64,000 nucleotides of DNA, taken from Trametes villosa. Its lineage: Eukaryota; Basidiomycota; Agaricomycetes; Polyporales; Polyporaceae. The stretch's first letter is position 1. The number at the start of each line of letters is the position of its first letter. The stretch covers positions 7,650,001-7,714,000 of the forward strand of contig PUDQ02000001.1 in assembly GCA_002964805.2 (NCBI GenBank), read 5' to 3'. The notes beneath the pieces are model-generated. The model did not search any database. It worked only from the letters and a program-made list of their open reading frames with translations, and was not told where the DNA came from. This document shows, piece by piece, positions 57,729-64,000 of this stretch. The position numbers and the translations under genes are program-made.

Positions 57729-59245
57729 ATGTTCTCGACGCTCGAGCTCGACGTCCGGCCGGGGTCTGGTCTGGGGATGTTCGAGATAGGCGAGCTATCT
57801 ACACGGGCTGTGGCGTCGCGGGCACTCATCCTTTATAGGGACCTCGCTGTGGAATATACTCGATACCCTACGCAGCTTGCAGCACTTCTTCCCCCAGGTC
57901 GACGTGAAGTACGACCCAGACACCTCTACTACGCCTATCATTCTGCACCTCAGACCGCACCTAGACCTGCTCTTCTCCGGCCATCACCAAAGGCTGCACA
58001 CAATATCTGTGAAGAAGCTGCGAGACCCCAACCCACCCCTCACCCTGACTTACAAGAACTCCGTTCTCTCGTCGAGTCAGGATGCGCTCAAGAAGGTTGG
58101 CGTCAGCCGGATGTTTGGTCCAACATATCCTGGAGATGACCTGCGCTACCCGGGAGTCTCGTTCAGCTTCGAGGAGGACTCCAGGAGTGATAGTCTAAAG
58201 AGCCCCACGATGCACCCGGACGATCGACAACAAGAGGTCAAGCGCATCACTATCTCACAGAAGAATCTGGATGGCGAGCCTAGAGATGCTCTGGACGAGG
58301 TGACTGAGTGCCAAGCTATGGCCGGAGAGCTGTTCAGAGCAGTGGTCAAGGTGAACAACCTGTTCTGCAATTTCTCCATAGGAGCGTCACTGAACATGCG
58401 GAAGATTCACGAGGGCGTGACCTTGTACTTCCACCCATCAGGCTCGGAGCCAATCCGCATCACTCTAGGGTCGAGCACCGCGCAGGATCTCACAGTCGAC
58501 CTGGGCGCACCGCTTCGTGTGCACTACAAGGAAGACGACAGGATGACTATACATTCACGCAATAGTCAGTCGGAAGCTGAAGAGGACGGCGACTGTAAGG
58601 CAATACGCTCTCGGATGAGCTGGATACTGAGGAGGCTTCCACATGACAGACTTCTACAACTACCAGCAGCACGGGATTGACTTCCTCATTTCGGGTTCAA
58701 CACATACCGTGAAGAAGGTTGTTCTGCATTCAAACATCGTACGTCGACTCCCCACCGGACTCCTTTCCGATGCTTACTACTTGGGCTCAGCCTGGTACTC
58801 CTCTGTTCCAACGATATAAACGCTGTCCTTGGGAGATTGAAGGGCATCCAGAAGATGACGAGGATGGTTAGTCCACCAGTCTGTCAAATACGCCGGAGGT
58901 CTGCGTACTGAACCGAGACACAGAATCTCCGCCGCGGAAGAAGTTCTACGAACGGGTTCGTCCTGGCGTTGAGTGGGCGAAAACATGCATCTGACCGTAT
59001 CATCCATCAGGTTGAGGAAATCCAACACTTCCTGGCTCCAGGCGAAGCGCCCCCCTCCATGATCCTCAATCGCACAGACGACGAAGATGGTCTACGCCTG
59101 CCAAGTTCGACCACCCGTGAGTCGTGTTCGATTGTCACTGCCCAATATCCCTTCATGTTCCGCATATATAGGTCTCTTCGGGTACGACGGCATTATCCTG
59201 GAAGCCACCGAATCTGGACAGGTTGTCTCGGTGACGCTCTTCTAA
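57729..59245 (+). CDS. PHAF1 / UPF0183 family protein
   Basis: Homolog of human PHAF1 (C16orf70), a protein recruited to phagophores with BCAS3 in autophagy; the fungal role is not established. N-terminus LELDVRPGSGLGMFEIG joins across an apparent GC-AG intron (57790-57838) to TSLWNILDTLRSLQHFFPQ. Family signatures: SRMFGPTYPGDDLRYPGVSF, ITLGSSTAQDLTVDLGAP, VHYKEDDRMTIHSRN, then spliced YFYNYQQHGIDFLISGSTHT with VKKVVLHSNI, PGTPLFQRYKRCPWEIEGHP, and a final block LFGYDGIILEATESGQVVSV ending TLF. Each matches a block of the human protein in order. Eight or so exons, about 420 residues. The first join is the only one lacking a GT donor. Confidence 0.9.
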
Positions 59246-59385
59246 CGTTATTCTAGGAATGTACATCTATGTAGATCAACCGGACTTTGTTGTACAACAC
59301 ACATTCACGGACATGGTCAGACTGCAAACCCATATGTATAAGCCGGATAGTGTACATATAGCTCTCTGATTGCTACACGAAACAT

Positions 59386-60412
59386 CTACTGCTTGAATAT
59401 CTCCGGCCAGGTAGTCCGCAGCTCCTCGAGGTTGGCCACAGCGTCGATGCCGCTCGAATCCTCTCCTTCCTGAATGTCGCTGCCGATGTACTTCGGCTTC
59501 CCACCCTCGACGTGGAGCAGACCCCGCTCGCAGAAGTGTACGCAGTGGCCCCAGCCGAGACGTCTGGCAGCTTCGACGTTCGTGCGACTATCGTCTACGA
59601 AGTAGCACTTGGAAGGGTCCTGTAAGCCTGCCTTCTTCATCGCCTATACGAAGGATAATCAGCATAGTTTAGACAGTACTAACGCGTTACTCACGTTCTC
59701 ATAGAATTCCGTTTCGGGTTTGCACGAGAAGTTGGTGTTCGTGTAGTCGCAATATACGATGTCTTCAATCAGGTCGTCTATCCCGAGAATACGCAGTACC
59801 CGCGAGGCATGCTACGACATCAGGGTAAGTGTACATCCGCATCCTGTTATACTGGTATCCGCTACGCACGCTGATGTACGCATTGGTCAGGGCCCATACT
59901 CTGAACTTGCTCCGGTCGATGTCTTCGAGGAGTTTGCGGAGCGCAGGTTCAGGTTTGAGAAGCTCTTCGAGAGGGAGGGAGCCGTCGCACTTGCGGTCGA
60001 AATCCAGTGGGTCTTTCGCCAGTATCAGGCTCGTATTGATAGTCGGGTAGCGTTGACAGTCGTACCTATCTGGTGATGTCTTACAAGCCCCCTAATGGCC
60101 AGGCCGTATTGGGAGTAGTATCGGTGATGCAATGTGGAGGCTTCTTCCTCAGGTAAGCCCATACCGACGAAGTACGCTGCGTGAACGCGCGCGATGAGCA
60201 CATACACCACGAAGTGAAGTCATGGGCACTGATGTACCATGTATGCGCGTCCCCATGGCATGAGAAATGCCTGCGCTCGCAGAATACAGGGTATTGTCGA
60301 TGTCGAGCCAAACGATGCCGCGTTCATCGTCTGGTAGTACAGAATCAGCCAACACGATTCCGATGCGCACGGAATGGCAGATCTGCTAACGTTGTTCTTG
60401 AGGAGAGCTCAT
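59386..60412 (-). CDS. SDT1: SDT1/PHM8-type pyrimidine 5'-nucleotidase (HAD superfamily)
   Basis: HAD phosphatase expected to dephosphorylate pyrimidine nucleoside monophosphates. Exon 1 encodes MSSPQEQ; a 52-base intron joins it to HDERGIVWLDIDNTLYSASA, where DIDNT is the HAD motif I with the nucleophile Asp. A cap region follows (YFVGMGLPEEEASTLHHRYY, YGLAIRGLVRHHQIDPLDFD). Motif II is WALTNAY; motif III and IV are the Lys in FSCKPETEFYE and VDDSRTNVEAARRLGWG. It ends LEELRTTWPEIFKQ. Five or six exons, about 240 residues. Start at 60412 is the first ATG that splices in frame. Substrate is taken from the yeast relatives. Confidence 0.87.
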
Positions 60413-60867
60413 GGTGGAGGTATAGAGTGTAGGTTGTGTCTTCCCAGACAAAGCAAATCTCACACAGGGTCGTTATGTGGCGGTATGAGTCAAGTTGTCG
60501 AGCTGCTTCCCGGACGCGCTCTCACTGAATGAGGTCAAGCCGGTGGGAGGCAATTAGGCGCTCGTTTGCTGCGAGCGCTTGACTGCCAAATCGGGCCCAA
60601 TAGCCGCTGGCGTGCACTCTCGCAAAACTGTCCGACGGTATCAACAAGGCCGCAACACTTCAAGACCCACTTCGACGCTGTGAGTATGCTTTCGTGCTGT
60701 CTGGAGCTGTAGCTGGGTCCCCTGGATGCGTGGATATGCGATACGGCTGGTTTTGCGGTGAAATCGCGGGTGGAATGGGCTGGATGGCGGGATGCGCGGG
60801 CGGATGTACCCAGGACATTTGGTGACCCCTACCTCTCAATTCGTTGCTCACACATCGCTCCCCCAGA
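60413..60867. promoter_or_regulatory. SDT1/RPL6 divergent promoter
   Basis: 455 bases between starts. The RPL6 ATG follows CCCCCAG directly, so a leader intron ending there is likely. No gene seen. Confidence 0.5.
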
Positions 60868-61638
60868 TGGCCCGCAGCAAGGAACTCGCCCCCAACGTCG
60901 GTCGCCTCTCCCGTTCCGGTGTCTTCGCGCGCCGCGGTCTCTGGAAGGGCCAGAAAAAGACGGAGAAGCCCGCTGCGGCTGAGGTCGCGCCCACCAAGGA
61001 GGTCTCTGTCGGCGGCGAGAAGAACGGCCAGAAGCGTCTCGTGCCCACCCAGAAGGCCCCCCGCTTCTACCCCGCCGAGGACGTCCGCCAACCCAAGAAG
61101 AGCCGCAAATCCCCCAAGCCCACCAAGCTCCGTTCCTCCATCACTCCCGGCACCGTCCTCATCCTCCTCGCTGGCCGTTTCCGGGGGAAGCGGGTGGTGT
61201 TCCTCAAGCAGCTCGACAGCGGTCTGCTGCTCGTCACTGGCCCCTACAAGGTCAACGGTGTCCCCCTGCGGAGGGTAAACCAGGCATACGTCATTGCCAC
61301 CTCCACCAAGGTTGAGCTCGGTGCCGACTTCAAGGTATGCCGAATTCAGGGATTGTAAGTTTGAACGGGATCTCACAGAGCTTGCCAGGTCGACGAGAAG
61401 GTCAACGACGCCTACTTCGCGAAGCCTACTTCCAAGGGCGCGCGCTCTGCTGAGGAGGAGTTCTTCTCTGAGGGCAAGCCGAAGAAGGAGGCGTTCCCCG
61501 AGTCGAAGGCGGCGGACCAGAAGTCGGTCGATGCTGCTATCATTGCCGCCATCAAGAAGACCGAGTACCTCCAAAAGTACATCAAGGCGAGCTTCGGCCT
61601 CTCCAAGGGCCAGTTCCCCCACCAGCTGGCCTTCTGAA
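60868..61638 (+). CDS. RPL6: 60S ribosomal protein L6 (eL6)
   Basis: Large-subunit ribosomal protein. Basic N-terminus ([20 protein letters not shown]), then [20 protein letters not shown], the conserved KOW-like core [60 protein letters not shown], and the tail [20 protein letters not shown] ending LAF. Two exons, joined at [13 protein letters not shown]; about 238 residues. Codon choice is C/G-ending as in MET6, expected for high expression. Confidence 0.96.
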
Positions 61639-61968
61639 CGGTCGGTTTCCTTGGTGGATGGGTTGGGGCAGGCTGCGGGGAGGATCCGGCGAGGGGAGCT
61701 TCCTTGGCGGTCGGGCTGCAGCTATGACTATGATATGCCCTATAGCACACGCATGACATCTATACGCGCTTTCGATATGCTAGCCCGTGCGTTGTAAAAC
61801 TCCCCTCCTCGCGTGTCTTGGAATGCAGCTGTGTACGAATCGGCAAATGTACGAATGCCCTGCGGAATGTCGCGCGAGACGCACCAGACGCAACCTGTCC
61901 ACTGACCACGCGCACGAGACTGGAGACGCGTGAAGCCCACGCGGGCGCTTGTATGGGAACGGTGCACG
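61639..61968. other. Intergenic between RPL6 and COX18
   Basis: RPL6 3' flank and COX18 promoter, 330 bases; nothing else seen. Confidence 0.5.
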
Positions 61969-63086
61969 ATGTTTTCCACCAGGACTGCACTGTCAACTCT
62001 ACGGCCGTCTCTCGCTGCAGCCTCCCGCCGTCCACGACGCCCCATACCTCGCAGGACATTTGTCTCGTCGACAATCCATGGTCTCTCGGAGGGCTTTCTG
62101 GACCTAGCCATCGCGCTCCCCTTCCCTCCAGAATGGCCGCCATATTCCTGCACCATTATCCTCGTCACCGTCGTGACGCGTCTTGCTTTCACGGTCCCGT
62201 TCTCAGTCTGGGTACGTCTGACAGTACTTATAGACGTTTCACGCGTAACCTAAGACGTATGCAGGCCAAGAACAGGCAATGGCGCGCCGAGCACATTGCT
62301 ATTCCTGAACTCAAGAGCGAGATGCCCGCTATACACAAGCGAGTTCAGCAGGAGATGAAGAAGGACGGCTTCAGAGGCGACAAGGAGGCCGTCATTGCGG
62401 AGATTAACAAGCGGAGTCGCGTCGTCGTACGTTCCCTGCCACCACGCCGCCCCGCACATACTCACCCCACCGGTAGGCCGCAGAACGGCGCAAAGAGCTC
62501 CTCAAGAAGCACAGCTGCTCGCCCATTCCGACCATCGCCATGCCAATCGTGACGCAGCTGCCGCTCTTCGTCGGGACGAGCATGATGCTCTCGCACGCGA
62601 CGAGCGCCGCGGCGACCGTGTTCGACTCGGAGGCGTTCCTGACGCTCACGTCGCTCGCGCACCCGGACGCGACGCTCACGCTGCCGATCGCGCTCGGGAT
62701 GATCACGCTCGCGAACGTCGAGAGCGCGCGCTGGTTCGTGAGCGCGGAGGTGCTCGAGCGCGAGCAGAAGGTCGCGCGCTGGACGGCGGAGCGCCGCGCG
62801 CGCGGCGAGAACGTGCTCGAGCCGCGCAAGATCTATCAGACCTCGCTCCGCATCATGTCCGTCGCGCGCATCCTCATCGCTGCGATGGTCCCGGGGGTGA
62901 GTGCGCCCGCTCTCGCGTCTTCTTGTGCGGTGAAGCGGCCGCTGATTGTGCGGTGGGCAGAGCATACAGCTGTATTGGGTGACGTCGGCGACGTTTGGCC
63001 TGTTCCAGTCCTGGACACTCGATTACTGGGATATGCGGAGGCGCAGGCGCGGCGCCATCACTGGGAAGGAGGGCCCTTCAGTCTGA
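61969..63086 (+). CDS. COX18: COX18, Oxa1/YidC-type mitochondrial insertase
   Basis: Inner-membrane insertase that exports the C-terminal tail of Cox2. Mitochondrial presequence: Ser/Arg/Ala-rich (TLRPSLAAASRRPRRPIPRR). Family blocks: HGLSEGFLDLAIALPFPPEW, IILVTVVTRLAFTVPFSVW, the matrix loop NRQWRAEHIAIPELKSEMPA, then CSPIPTIAMPIVTQLPLFVG, and later LRIMSVARILIAAMVPG spliced to SIQLYWVTSATFGLFQSWTL and a short basic tail. Four exons. The CSPI motif and size, about 310 residues, favour COX18 over OXA1. The stop at 63086 follows from the frame of the last join; open frames beyond it are not family-like. Confidence 0.86.
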
Positions 63087-63426
63087 CAGCGACCGTCTAT
63101 TCCGCGCTGAAGAGGGGTCGACAGGCCGGCGTGCCAGGGGTGCATGTGAGTACCATTCTCTCTGGCACTGGCAGGCTGCCTGCTCGGATGATTACAAAGT
63201 GGTATGCGAGGGAGCCACGCTCGAAAGTCCTGCGGGATTTGTCGGTTCCCAGTGGTCCGTCCTTGATCTAATATGACGAGCAATGTGGTCTGCCATCTGC
63301 GACGATAAATAATCACTAATGCAAGTTGTGTCTATGTAGAATCCCCAGGTCCCGGAGAGCAGGTGTATGCTACGAATAACGATTATCGTAAAGTACACTA
63401 TGCGACGTGCATTTAATTTGGGTCCG
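63087..63426. other. Intergenic between COX18 and DUF7704 gene (convergent)
   Basis: 3' flanks of two convergent genes; no gene recognised. Confidence 0.55.
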
Positions 63427-64000
63427 TTAAAGCTTCCTGGAGGCCTGTCCGTCCCGCCTATCGACGTACCGGCCAATGCCCATGTGCCATGCCACTCTCG
63501 GGACGAGAAGGCTGAACCCGGTGAGGAATGTGATCCATAGCAGCCCGCTCCATTCCCACATAGTCCACCGACTGTCTCCGAGAGCCCACCAGGTGATGGC
63601 GAGGTGGACGATGTCCGCGATGAGGAGGGGGGTGAGGAGCGAGCCGACGATCTTCTCCTGCAGCGCGGGCTGGGCGAAGAGGTATTTGCGCGCGGCCCCG
63701 AGCACGAATAAGTTGATGAGGCCGAGGAGGCCCACGACATGCGCGAGCTGCAGCATGGTGACTTGGGTAGCTTTCGCGAGCGGGCCCGGCGGCGCACCGC
63801 CTGTGGGCCAGGGGGCTTGGGCATCGTGCGCCTGCGGATTGCAATCAGTACATGCACAAGCCGTCCGGCAGAGCAGCTACGCACCCCCTTAGGGTCGGCC
63901 AGTGCACCGAGAAAGCCGCATATCGCGAGCATGGGCTCGTAGAGGCCGAAGACGAGCCAGTAGCCCCAGGGCAGGGCGGTGGTGGGTGGCCCGGAGCGGC
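63427..64000 (-). CDS. DUF7704-type membrane protein (partial, 5' end outside the window)
   Basis: Small fungal membrane protein resembling DUF7704 family members, function unknown. The part at the right edge reads PPTTALPWGYWLVFGLYEPM and LAICGFLGALADPKG, then an intron, then AHDAQAPWPTGGAPPGPLAK, TQVTMLQLAHVVGLLGLINL, KIVGSLLTPLLIADIVHLAI, WITFLTGFSLLVPRVAWHMG and a basic end. Four predicted helices. No start codon is in view, so the gene continues beyond 64000. The family call is moderate. Confidence 0.65.

Noticed and set aside
60660..61622. 320-codon minus-strand frame over RPL6
   Set aside because: Antisense shadow of a highly biased ribosomal protein gene.
1..64000. Transposons, viral or plasmid genes, CRISPR, tRNA or rRNA genes
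   Set aside because: No transposase, integrase or reverse transcriptase motifs, no regular spaced repeats and no convincing A/B-box tRNA signature were found by eye; a tRNA scan would settle the last point.

Overview
The window is nuclear DNA of a filamentous basidiomycete, most likely an Agaricomycete (a polypore or relative). Three things point there: a GC-rich sequence, genes cut by many introns of about 45-65 bases with GT-AG ends and CTNAC-like branch sites, and the best-matching protein families (two-copy GtaA-type glutaminase, GT32 inositolphosphoceramide mannosyltransferase, DUF2985, DUF7704). There are no operons, mobile elements, CRISPR arrays, tRNA or rRNA genes that I could recognise. 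It reads as a gene-dense housekeeping segment of 24 protein genes; the last gene runs off the right edge.

Layout. 149-7737: two secreted GtaA-type glutaminase paralogs in tandem; the first carries a GPI-anchor-like tail, the second stops before it. 8276-10480: class I CPD photolyase. 10633-13571: divergent pair of a phosducin-like/TXNDC9 protein and Dom34/Pelota. 13722-17982: divergent pair URA3 (OMP decarboxylase) and PUS7 (tRNA pseudouridine synthase) whose start codons are only about 125 bases apart. 18459-20336: MFS transporter. 20726-22118: unrecognised acidic nuclear-type protein. 22228-26032: divergent pair mitochondrial EF-G2 (MEF2) and isoprenylcysteine methyltransferase (STE14). 26245-30115: divergent pair RPL9 and PCF11. 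30807-32294: SWT1-type PIN endoribonuclease. 33114-34716: GT32 mannosyltransferase. 34717-36512: 1.8 kb gene-free stretch between convergent genes, with paired GACA microsatellites. 36513-41632: divergent pair polyol (xylitol-type) dehydrogenase and MET6. 42356-44816: DUF2985 membrane protein. 45137-54617: a 9.5 kb FMP27/Hobbit (BLTP2-type) bridge-like lipid-transfer protein. 55149-59245: divergent pair DPB2 and a PHAF1/UPF0183 homolog. 59386-61638: divergent pair SDT1-type pyrimidine nucleotidase and RPL6. 61969-63086: COX18. 63427-64000: partial DUF7704 membrane protein.

The genes do not form a pathway cluster. Recurrent themes are translation and its quality control (Dom34, MEF2, RPL9, RPL6, PUS7), mRNA processing and quality control (PCF11, SWT1), pyrimidine metabolism (URA3, SDT1) and membrane/lipid biology (FMP27, GT32, STE14). 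Most genes are in head-to-head pairs sharing one promoter region. No clearly new multi-gene system is visible. The best leads are the GC-AG introns in the first glutaminase, the motif-dense URA3/PUS7 promoter, the RGG blocks in PUS7, the possible two-start photolyase and the unrecognised protein at 20726-22118.
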